Of a stretch of 64,000 bases of DNA, positions 51,748 through 60,712 are shown piece after piece. A program made the translations under genes and the position numbers. Origin of the DNA: Actinomycetales bacterium (GTDB lineage: Bacteria > Actinomycetota > Actinomycetes > S36-B12); assembly GCA_018970025.1 (NCBI GenBank), contig JAGWXF010000013.1, forward strand, positions 1 to 64,000, read 5' to 3'. A model generated the notes under the pieces. It saw only the letters and a program-made list of their open reading frames with translations. It searched no databases and was not told the DNA's origin. Within the stretch, counting starts at the first letter, position 1. The number at the start of each line of letters is the position of its first letter.

Positions 51748-53568
51748 CTACGGGATGGCGTAGATGAGTGCCTGCTCGACCCCCTGCGCCAGGACCGGCG
51801 GACCAAGGGATCGGGTCAGCTGCGGGACGACCGCGTCGATACCGGCCTGGTCGTAGCCGCGGACGTCGACGAGGATGGCGCAGAATCCCTGCGCCTTGAG
51901 CTCGCCGAGATTGGCTACCGGGTCCGCCGAGACCCGCTGCAGCCATTGGTCCTGGGTGGATCCGAACACCCCGCCGTATGACCACGGGTGATTGCGGTCG
52001 ACCAGGCCGAACCACAGCGGCTCGTACACGCCAAGCCGCTGGATCGGCGCGGCCTCTGGGAAGAGTCGATAGGGAAGCTGGAGGATGGCGCAGCCGGCCG
52101 GCACCACTTGGTCGACCTGCTCGACCACCATGCTCGCCGGGTGCACGCGCTCGGCCGCGCCGGCGATCTGCTCCGAATAGAAGGCGCGGGCGGGGAGCAC
52201 GGTGTCGAGTAGGACGGTGACAGAGGCCAGCGCCACGACGGCAACGAGCACCACCCGTTGGCGGGCCCGACCGACGCGCAGCAGTGCCAGGTGGATGATC
52301 AGGCCGAGGGAGACCAGCAGCAGCAGCTGGAACAGGGCGATCATGCGGTCCCACCCGCGGAAGTTCAGCGTGACGGCCATCGAGAAGTAGGTCCCCAGCC
52401 CGAAGGGCACGAACCACAGGGCCGTCAGCGCGGCCGATACCGCCAGGAACACCAGGGTCATCCGCGCCTGTCGTGCGCCTCGCCGATCCGCAGGCGCCAG
52501 TCGGGCGTCATGCGCGACGCGGCGGCCGCCACCCCAGGCCGCCAGCCAGAGCAGCAGGGCGACGGCGGCGATGAGGATCAGGGTGGTGCCCTGGTCTGCC
52601 GTCCAGCGCACGCCGAAACTGTTCGCCTGGCTGGCCCACTCGTTGATGGCGATCATCGGATTCGCCAGGCGGGAGAAGACCGGCATCATCGAGACGGTCG
52701 TCGGCAGGATGGCATCGACGAACTGCCCGGCGTACAGCACCGCGTCGTAGATCGGCCGCTGATACCCGGCCTCCACGTCCGTGGTGAGCCGCACCCCGAT
52801 GCCGGGGGCCATCGCCAGCAGCGTCCCGATCCCGACGACGACCAGGGGAATCAGGTTGAGCAGCCAGGCCCGGCGGCCTGGCGCCTTGCTGAAGCGGAAC
52901 ACGACCGCCAGGGCGATCAGCAGCAGGCCGTAGAAGGTGTAGTACAGGCCGCTCAGGGCAAGCACCACGCAGAGCAACATGCAGGCGAGCGTCCACTCGC
53001 GCCTGCTGAGGAGCCCGGACGACTGGCCCTGGTCCAGACGACCGGTGAGCACGATGAGCGCGATGGCCAGCGCCACCGGCAGGGAGTACATGGTCGCCAA
53101 CCAGGCGTGGTCGATGCGGAACCAGTGCGTGGGAATGGCGGTGTATGCCACGGCGATGAGAATGGACAGCACTCGCGGCACGGAGGCCAGGCGGCAGGCG
53201 AGCCAGGCCGCGATTGCTGCCACCGCGAAGGACAGCACGTAGACCGCGTTGACCCCGAAGAAGACCGTGCTCGTCAGCCAGGTGATCGCACGCGCGCCCA
53301 GGATCTGGATCCAGGCCGAGTCGGGGAAGTAGGCGGTGTCCAGCCCGAACGGGTAGCCCAGGTGCGGTGCCACCTCCCCGCGCAGGCCGGGCGCGTTCAT
53401 GACGCCGTAGTAGTAGGTGAGATCCCCGAATCCGAGCGGCAGCCGCAGGTCCAGCGGGGAGCGCCCGAATCCGATGAAGAAGACGATCAGGCCGAGCAGG
53501 CCGCAGAGCCCGGCGTCGCGGAGTGCCTGGGCCCGTCGGGTGGCGGTGGACGTGCTCGTGCCGCTCAT
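51748..53568 (-). CDS. Polytopic membrane protein, glycosyltransferase-like
   Basis: A 606-residue protein with about eleven predicted helices in the first 460 residues and a C-terminal soluble domain (about 465-606). The loop after TM1 contains LDLRLPLGFGDLTYYYGVMNAPG and HLGYPFGLDTAYFPDS, which resembles GT-C-type arabino- or mannosyltransferase membrane proteins, but no named motif is certain. The ATG overlaps the upstream aminotransferase stop by four bases, so it belongs to the glycan operon. It may add or move sugars outside the membrane. Confidence 0.7.
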   Translation of the reverse strand: MSGTSTSTATRRAQALRDAGLCGLLGLIVFFIGFGRSPLDLRLPLGFGDLTYYYGVMNAPGLRGEVAPHLGYPFGLDTAYFPDSAWIQILGARAITWLTSTVFFGVNAVYVLSFAVAAIAAWLACRLASVPRVLSILIAVAYTAIPTHWFRIDHAWLATMYSLPVALAIALIVLTGRLDQGQSSGLLSRREWTLACMLLCVVLALSGLYYTFYGLLLIALAVVFRFSKAPGRRAWLLNLIPLVVVGIGTLLAMAPGIGVRLTTDVEAGYQRPIYDAVLYAGQFVDAILPTTVSMMPVFSRLANPMIAINEWASQANSFGVRWTADQGTTLILIAAVALLLWLAAWGGGRRVAHDARLAPADRRGARQARMTLVFLAVSAALTALWFVPFGLGTYFSMAVTLNFRGWDRMIALFQLLLLVSLGLIIHLALLRVGRARQRVVLVAVVALASVTVLLDTVLPARAFYSEQIAGAAERVHPASMVVEQVDQVVPAGCAILQLPYRLFPEAAPIQRLGVYEPLWFGLVDRNHPWSYGGVFGSTQDQWLQRVSADPVANLGELKAQGFCAILVDVRGYDQAGIDAVVPQLTRSLGPPVLAQGVEQALIYAIP

Positions 53569-54689
53569 CGCGCGAACCCGAGCGTCGCCTCGATCACCTG
53601 GGACTGCTCGTCCGTCGACAGCGAGGCGAACAGCGGCAGCCGGACCAGCCGCCCGGCAGCCGCCTGGGCATTGGGGCATTCGCGCACCGAGCCTAGGCGC
53701 TCGGCCATCGCCGAGGTCGCGAGGTCCTGGTAGTGGAAGACGGACATCACCCCATGCCGCTGCATGTGCTGGATGTACCGGTCCCGGGCAGTGTCGTCGG
53801 GCAGGACGAGGAAGAACATGTGCGCCGGGTGCTCCGCCGATGGAGTGATGGCCGGCAGGCGCACGTCGTTGGCCGCCGCCCAGCCGCGGAGCTCATCGGC
53901 ATATCGTTCCCAGATCCGCATGCGCGCGGCCTGGATCTCCGCGAACCGCTCAAGCTGGCCGACGAGCACCCCGGCAAGCAGGTCCGACAGCACCCAGCTT
54001 GATCCGAGGTCAACCCAGGTGTACTTGTCGACCTGGCCTCGCAGGAAGCGGCTGCGGTCGGTGCCCTTCTCCCGCAGGATCTCGGCCCGCTCCAGCAGTG
54101 CGGGATCGTTGATCACCAGGGCCCCGCCCTCTCCGCAGGTGATGTTCTTGGTCTCGTGGAAGCTCAGCGTCGACATCGCGCCGAACGATCCGAGCGTCTG
54201 CCCCCCGTACCGGGCGCCGAGGCCGTGGGCGTTGTCCTCGATCAGGGCAATCCCGTGGTCGTCCGCCAGTTGGGCGAACGCATCCGGCTCTGCGCCGATG
54301 CCTGCGTAGTGGACGATGCAGATCGCCTTCGTCCGCTCCGTCACCAGGCCGCGAGCGTCGTCGACGTCGATGTTCATCGTGTCCGGTCGGATGTCGGCGA
54401 ACACCGGCCGTGCGCCGTTCCACGCATAGGCGCTCGCCGTGGTCACGAAGGTGTAGGCGGGGACGATGACCTCGTCGCCCGGCTGCAGATCCAGCAGCCG
54501 CGCCGAGAGCTCAAGGGCATGGGTGCATGATGTGGTCAGCAACGTTGCCGCACCGCCATGCATGGCACTGAGCATCCGCTCGGCCTGCTTGGTGAACGGC
54601 CCATTGCCTGCTGTGTGGCCGCCTTCGACCGCAGTCGCCAGATACGACAGCTCCTTGCCGTCGAACGAGGCGCGGTTGAACGGGATCAC
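53565..54689 (-). CDS. wecE: dTDP-4-amino-4,6-dideoxygalactose transaminase (WecE/RffA type)
   Basis: A 374-residue DegT/DnrJ/EryC1 aminotransferase. The PLP lysine is Lys181 in SFHETKNITCGEGGAL, the WecE-specific form, and VPAYTFVTTASAYAWNGARPVFADI is also typical. It converts dTDP-4-keto-6-deoxyglucose to dTDP-4-amino-4,6-dideoxygalactose. It sits between a GT2 gene (4-base overlap) and the polytopic membrane gene (4-base overlap). The dTDP-sugar precursor genes (rmlA, rmlB) are not in the window. Confidence 0.9.
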   Translation of the reverse strand: MIPFNRASFDGKELSYLATAVEGGHTAGNGPFTKQAERMLSAMHGGAATLLTTSCTHALELSARLLDLQPGDEVIVPAYTFVTTASAYAWNGARPVFADIRPDTMNIDVDDARGLVTERTKAICIVHYAGIGAEPDAFAQLADDHGIALIEDNAHGLGARYGGQTLGSFGAMSTLSFHETKNITCGEGGALVINDPALLERAEILREKGTDRSRFLRGQVDKYTWVDLGSSWVLSDLLAGVLVGQLERFAEIQAARMRIWERYADELRGWAAANDVRLPAITPSAEHPAHMFFLVLPDDTARDRYIQHMQRHGVMSVFHYQDLATSAMAERLGSVRECPNAQAAAGRLVRLPLFASLSTDEQSQVIEATLGFAR

Positions 54690-55633
54690 GGAGCCCGCCC
54701 CTCCAGGGGATCCGCGATCTCGCGGATCACGTATGTCGGCTTGCGCATCACCCGGAAGTGCATGCGGGCGAGGTACTCGCCGATGATGCCCAGGGTCAGC
54801 AACTGCACGCCGGAGAAGATCGCAATCGTCGAGGCCAGGAAGGGAAAGCCCTCGACGGAACGGCCGATGACGAGAGGGACGATCACGACCCAGACCAGGG
54901 CCAGGAATCCCAGGAAGGAGGTGGCAAAGCCAAGGAGGCTGGCGAACTGCAGCGGCGCGGTGCTGTAGCCCGTCGTGGTATCGATCGCGAAGCGCAGCAG
55001 CCGTCGATAGGTGTAGTTGGACGTCCCCTCGGCGCGCAGGTCATGCCGCACCCGGATGGATCCGAACCGGCTCGCGCCCCAGGTGAGCAGGGCGTCGAGG
55101 GAGACATTCGTGCCGAGGTCGCTGGCGAAGGCATCGCGGCCCCGGGTGCGGAAGGCCCGGAAGGAGGAGAAGTCCAGGGCGGCGTCCTGCCCGAGCCCGG
55201 AGCCCAGCGCCTTGCGGGTGATCCGGCCCGCGAGGCGGCGCGGCAGCGACTGCTGCATCTGCTCCGGCACTCCGTAGACGACGTCAAGGTCACCTTCCTC
55301 CAGGGCGGCAAGCAGCCGGGGGATCTCCTCGGGCGGGTTCTGCAGGTCGTCGTCGATGGTGACGGTGATCGGGTACCTCGCCTGGCGGACGCCGGCGACC
55401 AGGGCGCTGTGCTGGCCGAAGTTGCGGCCAAGGCGCACGCCCCGAACCTGGGGGGTACGCGCCACGATGCCGGTGATGGCCTCCCACGTCGCCGCCGGGC
55501 TGCCGTCATCGACGAGGATCACCTCGTACTCCCCCATGGGCCTCAGTACCTGCCCCACCCGGTCGACCAGTGCGACCAGGGAGTCGGTGCTCCGGAAGAC
55601 CGGCACGACCACGGAGATCCCTGGCTCCTCCAC
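54686..55633 (-). CDS. Family 2 glycosyltransferase (DPM1/ArnC-like)
   Basis: A 315-residue GT2 enzyme with a GT-A domain carrying VPVFRSTDSLVALVDRV, LVDDGSP and DDDLQNPPEEIPRLL, then two C-terminal helices (about residues 228-255 and 262-285). The layout is that of polyprenyl-phosphate sugar transferases such as ArnC and GtrB. The start is GTG, six bases after TAAAGT (55640-55645, minus strand). It heads a three-gene unit with the aminotransferase and the polytopic protein, so it may load the 4-amino sugar onto a lipid carrier. Confidence 0.9.
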   Translation of the reverse strand: MEEPGISVVVPVFRSTDSLVALVDRVGQVLRPMGEYEVILVDDGSPAATWEAITGIVARTPQVRGVRLGRNFGQHSALVAGVRQARYPITVTIDDDLQNPPEEIPRLLAALEEGDLDVVYGVPEQMQQSLPRRLAGRITRKALGSGLGQDAALDFSSFRAFRTRGRDAFASDLGTNVSLDALLTWGASRFGSIRVRHDLRAEGTSNYTYRRLLRFAIDTTTGYSTAPLQFASLLGFATSFLGFLALVWVVIVPLVIGRSVEGFPFLASTIAIFSGVQLLTLGIIGEYLARMHFRVMRKPTYVIREIADPLEGRAP

Positions 55634-55712
55634 TGTGGCACTTTACTGCGATCGCGACGTCCAGGCCCCTGCGCCCGGGGTACTCGCGCACTGCACGCAG
55701 GGGTCCCCAGGC

Positions 55713-57398
55713 TCAGTCACGCCGCGCGTAGAGCCGATCGCCGAGAACCAGCGCGTCCAGCCGGCTGGTCAGGAAGCTCCGGATGGCTGTCTCGGCATCA
55801 CGGACGATTGGCTCCTCGTGAATATTGAACGAGGTATTGACGACGACACCGAGGCCTGTCTGCTTCTCGTACTCACTGAGAACGTCGTACACGAAGGGAT
55901 TTCGCTCCTGCGTCAGGACCTGTGGTCGAGCAGTCCCATCGACATGAACGATGGCTGGTGCCTGATTGCGGGTAATGTCCTTCACTAGGCACGTGATGGT
56001 CATATTCTCGTAGACCCACTGAGGCTGGGTGAGATCGAAGTAGCGGTTCGCGTCGACGTCGCGAACAATCGGTGCAAACGGCATGAACTCCGTGCGCTTG
56101 AGTCGCTTGTTGAGCGAGTCGTTCACGCCCTTGTCGGTCGCCGGAGCCAGGATCGACCGGTTACCAAGGGCCCGGGGGCCGAACTCCATCCGGCCTCGGG
56201 CAACCGCGACGATCTCCCCAGCGGCAAGCCGACGAGCAACCTCCGCCTTGAGGTCTGGTACTTCAATCTCCCGCACCTGGCTCAGTGCGTCGACGGGAAC
56301 CCTGCTGAGGGTGTCGTTCAGGTCAGTCCCAAGATAGAGAGTCCTGAACTCGACTCGTTCAGGGTGATTCATCAACGCCGCCCCCAGGGACAGGCCACCG
56401 TCTCCCATGTTCGGTGCGACCGCAACACTCTCGATGGGAAGCTCCTCAGCGATACGTCGGTTGAGGCTGACGTTCGCGAAGACTCCACCCGCCAGGTAGA
56501 TCTTGGCCGGAGTGCCCCCTGATTCCTGGATGGCGTCGCGCACGTACTGAACTACGAGCGTCTCGAGTGCATCCTGGGCGCCCGCGGCGATGTCTTCCTT
56601 GCTGTACCCCGCCAGGTCGGTCGTGAGCCTGCCGACCGCACTCGGGCCATAACCAAGGCTCTGATTCGCAAAGCGCCTCTTGGCGGGGTCGTAGGACAGG
56701 CGCGCGAGCAGGAGCTCGCTTACACGGGTTCCATCACCGTGGGCAGCCAGACCCGTGACCTTGCCCTCTTGCCCGATCTTGAAACCCAAGAGATGCGTGA
56801 CGTAGAGGTACAGCATGCCCACCGAATGAAAGCCCGGCACGACATGCCGCTTGACCGGGAATCCATCGCGCAAATCCCATATGCCGGCACAGACGCCTTC
56901 GCCGAAGGCGTCCACCGTGATCGCCAATCCATCCGATCCACCGAAGAGGAGACTGCTGCTTGCTGCGTGCGCCTGGTGATGCTCGGCATAGCGGATCGGA
57001 CCGCCGACGCCAACAGCCCGTACCCTCCTGCGGTACTGGGTGCGGTACGGCTGGGTGAGACCGCGAAGCAACAAGCGGCTGAGTCGAAGCCCACTTGCCG
57101 TGCCGAACAGGGACCGGGCAAGCAGATCGCGCTCGGCAAGTCTGGTCATCCATGTCGAGTCCGTGAACACCAGGTTCATCCGGGTCGGATGCGGGGTCTG
57201 CATGCGTCCATCAAAGGTAACGGAGTCGAATTCCTGACCATTCGCATAGATCAGGGCTTCGGCAAGGGCATTGACCGGAAAGCCGAAGTCGAACTTCCGA
57301 CGAGTGTAGCGTTCCTCATTGGCAGCGAACACGATCGAGTCGCCATCCAGCACGGTCACGCCTGCATCGTGATTGCAACTGATGCCGAGGCTCACCAC
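55713..57398 (-). CDS. Carbamoyltransferase (NodU/CmcH family)
   Basis: A 561-residue O-carbamoyltransferase. The N-terminal Kae1-like domain has GISCNHDAGVTVLD and the metal-binding EHHQAHAASS; the YrdC-like C-terminal region includes FGPRALGNRSILA. The family transfers carbamoyl groups from carbamoyl phosphate to sugars or antibiotics. The first two codons are GTG; TAGGTT (57406-57411, minus strand) lies seven bases upstream and overlaps the acetyltransferase stop. Base composition is slightly lower in GC than neighbouring core genes. It probably decorates the glycan. Confidence 0.9.
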   Translation of the reverse strand: MVSLGISCNHDAGVTVLDGDSIVFAANEERYTRRKFDFGFPVNALAEALIYANGQEFDSVTFDGRMQTPHPTRMNLVFTDSTWMTRLAERDLLARSLFGTASGLRLSRLLLRGLTQPYRTQYRRRVRAVGVGGPIRYAEHHQAHAASSSLLFGGSDGLAITVDAFGEGVCAGIWDLRDGFPVKRHVVPGFHSVGMLYLYVTHLLGFKIGQEGKVTGLAAHGDGTRVSELLLARLSYDPAKRRFANQSLGYGPSAVGRLTTDLAGYSKEDIAAGAQDALETLVVQYVRDAIQESGGTPAKIYLAGGVFANVSLNRRIAEELPIESVAVAPNMGDGGLSLGAALMNHPERVEFRTLYLGTDLNDTLSRVPVDALSQVREIEVPDLKAEVARRLAAGEIVAVARGRMEFGPRALGNRSILAPATDKGVNDSLNKRLKRTEFMPFAPIVRDVDANRYFDLTQPQWVYENMTITCLVKDITRNQAPAIVHVDGTARPQVLTQERNPFVYDVLSEYEKQTGLGVVVNTSFNIHEEPIVRDAETAIRSFLTSRLDALVLGDRLYARRD

Positions 57399-57408
57399 GG
57401 GTCACAAC

Positions 57409-58236
57409 CTAACAGCCAGGCGAACCAGGCGGGTGCACCATTCCTTCACCTGCCGGGAAGCGATCACGACGCACCGCGTGCAGGGTGTTCAGCGCAATGA
57501 CAGGTACGAATCCGACACGACACCATGCTCGCATGACCCCGACATTGGCGGCTTGTGTCGAGATCGCCACCGAAGCCCTACCCTGAGATGCTGCTCGATC
57601 AATCACCGCCCGCATCATGTGCTGGTAGTGCCCCCGCCGGCGATAGGTAGGAAGCACCCCTGCAAGCAGGATGTCGCACAGGTCTGGGGGGCGCTCGTCG
57701 ACCACGCAGACACCGACATCTTGGCCGTCGGCCGCCTGAACCCGCATGACGGCCAGTCCCGGCTGCATCAGCGACCGATGCGCCCAGTCCTGATATGCGC
57801 CCTGCACATCGACGGCATCAAAGACGGGGGTTGCCGACCAGTGATTTCGATAATTTGCGAAGGTCTGGCCGACGAGCCGATCGACCTCGGGAGCATCATC
57901 CGGCCCCAGAGGCCGTAGGCAGACGTCCATGGGTTTGCTCGCGCGGCGGGCTTCGACTTCGAAGTACAGCAGCGTGTCAGCCTGGAGTATGACCAACTCG
58001 GGGTACTGCATGTCTGCCGCGAGTCGTACATCATCGGCCGACGAGCGGATGACCACGACGTCCAGCCCCGACTCCAGCACCAGTTCCCTCGCGCGAGTCC
58101 CACTGATCACTCCGGCAGGCCAGACGTCGAGGCGCCCAACCGTGAAGCCGCTTGCGCGAGTCTCCAACTCACTGCAGGTCACCGCTGCCGGCAAGGGCGC
58201 ACCCTTGGCCGCATCGCGGTAGTCCTGGAAGCCCAT
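57409..58236 (-). CDS. GNAT acetyltransferase, WecD-like
   Basis: A 275-residue protein with a C-terminal GNAT domain (about 115-250). The acetyl-CoA loop is VLPTYRRRGHYQHMM, and VAISTQAANVGVMRAWCRVGF is the usual second motif. FANYRNHWSATPVFDAVDVQGAYQDWAHRSL resembles the substrate region of WecD, which acetylates the WecE product dTDP-4-amino-4,6-dideoxygalactose; a WecE-type gene is 3 kb away. The N-terminal 110 residues form a second, divergent domain as in WecD. The ATG is at 58236. N-acetylation of the sugar nucleotide is the best inference. Confidence 0.75.
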   Translation of the reverse strand: MGFQDYRDAAKGAPLPAAVTCSELETRASGFTVGRLDVWPAGVISGTRARELVLESGLDVVVIRSSADDVRLAADMQYPELVILQADTLLYFEVEARRASKPMDVCLRPLGPDDAPEVDRLVGQTFANYRNHWSATPVFDAVDVQGAYQDWAHRSLMQPGLAVMRVQAADGQDVGVCVVDERPPDLCDILLAGVLPTYRRRGHYQHMMRAVIDRAASQGRASVAISTQAANVGVMRAWCRVGFVPVIALNTLHAVRRDRFPAGEGMVHPPGSPGC

Positions 58237-58277
58237 TAGCGCTATCTAACCACTGACGAACGGCTCGCGGTCGTGCT

Positions 58278-58838
58278 TCACCCCGCACAATGCCGCTGTG
58301 CAGGCCCATCGCCCGTCCAGGCAGCAAGGATGGCCGCGAGGTCGGCCGGATAGGCCACCGTCTCCGGTGCCCGAAGGACGATGGCAAGCGCAGCAGGCCA
58401 GTTGCCAGCGAATGCACCGATCGCCGGAATCAGCAGCCTGGTGATCTCCTCGTGCACGGCCTCGACTCCACCCGGCTCTGCAGGCCGGATCGTGAACGTC
58501 GCTCGGCGGCCCCCCAGTTGACGGCAGTCCGCGCTCAGCAGGGAGGGAGCATGCGACGCAACCGGCGACGGCAGGACTGCTCTCTCCAGGGCGTCAGCCA
58601 GCGGGCCGCCGGCAACCGTGACCCGCGGTTCCAGTGCGAACATCCCAGCCCCGATCTCGGAGCGAATCGGCGCGATCTGCACCATCCCGCGCGCGCCATC
58701 GGGGAAGTCCCAGGTGATCCGGACGGCATCCGGGCTGCGCCGGATTCGCGCCGGGACGCCGTGGATGAAGGTGCCGGCCAGGCGACTGGCCAGCCCGGTC
58801 AGCACCTCGCGCCTGCGGGTGCGAACATCCGTGCCCAT
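58278..58838 (-). CDS. Hypothetical protein
   Basis: A 186-residue soluble protein with no recognised family. It alternates beta-like stretches (VRITWDFPDGARGMVQIAPI, ATFTIRPAEPGGVEAV) with a helical C terminus. ATG at 58838 follows a GTG one codon earlier; either may serve. It lies between the GNAT gene and tRNA-Arg and is transcribed towards the glycan genes. Confidence 0.5.
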   Translation of the reverse strand: MGTDVRTRRREVLTGLASRLAGTFIHGVPARIRRSPDAVRITWDFPDGARGMVQIAPIRSEIGAGMFALEPRVTVAGGPLADALERAVLPSPVASHAPSLLSADCRQLGGRRATFTIRPAEPGGVEAVHEEITRLLIPAIGAFAGNWPAALAIVLRAPETVAYPADLAAILAAWTGDGPAQRHCAG

Positions 58839-58913
58839 CACGCACCACCAGGTTGGGTCCGATTCGTGTCATGGCAATATAGACGTGTCTGCGGCCCGGT
58901 AACGGCCGCCGTT

Positions 58914-58989
58914 GGCTCCGTAGCTCAGGGGATAGAGCAGAGGTTTCCTAAACCTTGTGTCGGAGGTTCGAATCCTCTCGGGGCCACCA
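58914..58989 (+). tRNA. tRNA-Arg(CCT) with encoded CCA
   Basis: A complete cloverleaf: acceptor GGCTCCG pairs with CGGGGCC (with one T:G pair), D arm GCTC-AGGGGATA-GAGC, anticodon loop TTCCTAA (anticodon CCT, codon AGG), T loop TTCGAAT. CCA is encoded at 58987-58989. It marks the left border of an accessory region. Confidence 0.95.
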
Positions 58990-58998
58990 CCAGCGATA

Positions 58999-59077
58999 TC
59001 AACGGTTTCGGTTGATTGCCAACGCCTTTCGCTTTCATCGACTGTGGCTACGGCCTCGCCTGAGTTCCCACCCAAAC
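58999..59077 (+). repeat. Diverged direct repeat, left copy
   Basis: About 79 bp starting ten bases after tRNA-Arg and closely resembling 60585-60663 in the same orientation. Shared blocks include CAACGGTTT, TGCCAACG, TCGACTG, GCTACGGCCTC and TGAGTTC. It probably marks one arm of an old integrated element. The rest of 59078-59289 holds no gene; the only structure I see is a CTCAGCA/TGCTGAG hairpin at 59194-59210 before the transposase relic. Confidence 0.75.
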
Positions 59078-59289
59078 CCGCCACATCCCACGATTTCCGG
59101 TTCTCGTCACCTCATTCACGGGTAGCGTGATGGTGATTCCGCCGCAGGACTTGCCCCGACGGCTCCATGCCCCCGGTGACTTCGCTGATCTCCCTCAGCA
59201 GTTTGCTGAGATGGGGGGACTCTCAGGAACTCGGTGTATCTGGCTTCGTCTGACACGCTGGGTGTGGAGCCTGGCGGGCGGGAAGCAGG

Positions 59290-59720
59290 ATGAGCACTGA
59301 ATCCATGAATGAGGCCTCGTACGCGAGGTTGACGGATCTGCAGATCGCTGAGCGGCTGGCCCGTGGAGGCCAAGGCCGATGGGGTCGAGCTGGTCGGGCC
59401 GGGCGGTGCTGTGCGGCTTGGCCAGGACGGTCCTGGAGACCGCTCTTGAGGCCCGCGATGGGCGATCCTCTCGGCTACGACAAGCACGACTCGTCGGGCC
59501 GGAACCTAGGGAACTCCGCCGAACAGCAGCCGGCCCGGGACAGTCCTGACGCAAGGCCGGTCCCGTGACGATCGAGGTTCCACGAGAACGGGACGGCACG
59601 TTCGAGCCGAAGACTGTCAAGAGGCTTTCCCGGCGGATGCCAGGGGTCGGGCGGGCTGGTGACTCGTGCATCGGCGAGGGGACTGACCACCGGTGAGATC
59701 TCAGGCGATGCTCGACCGGG
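59290..59720 (+). mobile_element. Degenerate IS256-family transposase fragment
   Basis: Pieces of an IS256-type transposase occur in all three plus-strand frames. These include an N terminus MSTESMNEASYARLTDLQIAERL, ADGVELVGPGG, GLARTVLETALEA, LGYDKHDSSGRN, VTIEVPRERDGTFEPKTVKR and RGLTTGEIS. At least four frameshifts separate them and only the first third of the gene remains. It cannot make a transposase. Confidence 0.85.
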
Positions 59721-59993
59721 GTGTATTGCGCTGAGGGGCCAGAGGAGACGAGGCGTCCGGCCGGTTGGCGACGATCCCGTCGCGGATCCTCCGCGACCAT
59801 CGCATCGACGAGCATCGGGCATATCGAATCCGGCGGCCGGCCCTGCCGATCCGCCATCTGGAGCCGGCACCAAGCCGCGCGATCATGCTGACCCTCAGCC
59901 GCGCACGGAGTCTCGTCGCCCTGTCCTTGCCAGGCGTGAGCCTGCTCGGCACGCGGGCGGACGTGCTGTACCAGCCACGTCGCTCGTGACTGG
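59721..59993. other. Non-coding remnant with left copy of a 33-bp direct repeat
   Basis: No recognisable gene. Positions 59891-59923 match 62430-62462 in direct orientation with one mismatch in 33 bp. Sequence before the repeat may be further debris of the insertion sequence. Confidence 0.6.
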
Positions 59994-60335
59994 GTGCTCA
60001 TAAGAAGCCAGTGCCGCACTGTTCACCTGAGGTGTTCCTTTTCTATATCTTTTCGGATCGGCTGCACCCTGTGCGAAGTCGAGTTCGACCCAGCCAAGTC
60101 GACCTTGAACCTGGCCAAGCTCGGGATCGACTTCACCGCTGCCCAAGCACTGTGGGACGACGAGAACTACCTCGAGGTCCAGGCGCGCACGCAGGATGAG
60201 CCACGCTGGCTGGTCATCGGGAAGATCGGTGATCGGACCTGGGCGTCCATCGTGACCAGAAGGCGAGGCGTCGTACGGATCATCTCCGTGAGACGTGCTC
60301 GAGCAGCAGAGGAGGCACTGCATGAAGGCTCGTGA
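59994..60335 (+). CDS. brnT: BrnT family toxin
   Basis: From about residue 29 the frame is a full BrnT: VEFDPAKSTLNLAKLGIDFTAAQALWDDENYLEV, ARTQDEPRWLVIGKIGDRTWASIVTRR and RIISVRRARAAEEALHEG. BrnT is a RelE-fold ribonuclease. No ATG, GTG or TTG lies at the domain boundary: the open frame begins with GTG at 59994, but a TATAT-type promoter-like stretch sits within it (about 60040-60055). Translation may begin at CTG 60069, just before CEVEFDP. The 3' end overlaps brnA by 14 bases. Confidence 0.85.
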   Translation: MLIRSQCRTVHLRCSFSISFRIGCTLCEVEFDPAKSTLNLAKLGIDFTAAQALWDDENYLEVQARTQDEPRWLVIGKIGDRTWASIVTRRRGVVRIISVRRARAAEEALHEGS

Positions 60336-60552
60336 ACTCGATGCCGCGTTCGACGAGGACGGCGTCGACATCATTGATCAGCTCGACCTCGCTTCGGCCC
60401 GCCGGCCTAAGCGCGACGTGCAGCGAGTCAACGTCGACTTCCCGGTCTGGATGGTGAGCTCCCTCGATGCCGAAGCCGCACGGCTCGGCATCACGCGCCA
60501 GGCCGTCATCAAGACCTGGATCGCTGAGCACCTCGACCGTAACGCCAGCTGA
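60322..60552 (+). CDS. brnA: BrnA antitoxin
   Basis: A 76-residue ribbon-helix-helix antitoxin: VQRVNVDFPVWMVSSLDAEAARLGITRQAVIKTWIAEHL. It should bind BrnT and the operon promoter. ATG at 60322 has GAGGAGG six bases upstream and overlaps brnT by 14 bases, which favours coupled synthesis. A longer frame from 60295 is not supported. Confidence 0.9.
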   Translation: MKARELDAAFDEDGVDIIDQLDLASARRPKRDVQRVNVDFPVWMVSSLDAEAARLGITRQAVIKTWIAEHLDRNAS

Positions 60553-60584
60553 CATCACCGACCACCGGCGCACACTGACTACCA

Positions 60585-60663
60585 CCAACGGTTTCCGGTG
60601 AATGCCAACGGCATTCGTTCTCGTCGACTGGCGCTACGGCCTCATCTGAGTTCACACCCAGAC
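60585..60663 (+). repeat. Diverged direct repeat, right copy
   Basis: Right-hand partner of the repeat at 58999-59077, starting 33 bases after the brnA stop. The two bracket the IS256 relic and the BrnTA module. The 60553-60913 gap contains this copy, the paired decamers at 60692-60712, and the promoter of the ATPase gene, but no gene. Confidence 0.75.
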
Positions 60664-60691
60664 TCGATAGAACCCACCATTATCCGGGTCC

Positions 60692-60712
60692 ATTGGGCAC
60701 GGATTGGGCACG
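60692..60712 (+). repeat. Paired ATTGGGCACG direct repeat
   Basis: ATTGGGCACG occurs at 60692-60701 and 60703-60712, one helical turn apart. An 11-base match to tRNA-Arg (AACCTTGTGTC) follows at 60726-60736. Such arrays are common at integrase arm sites, but that role is inferred. Confidence 0.6.
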
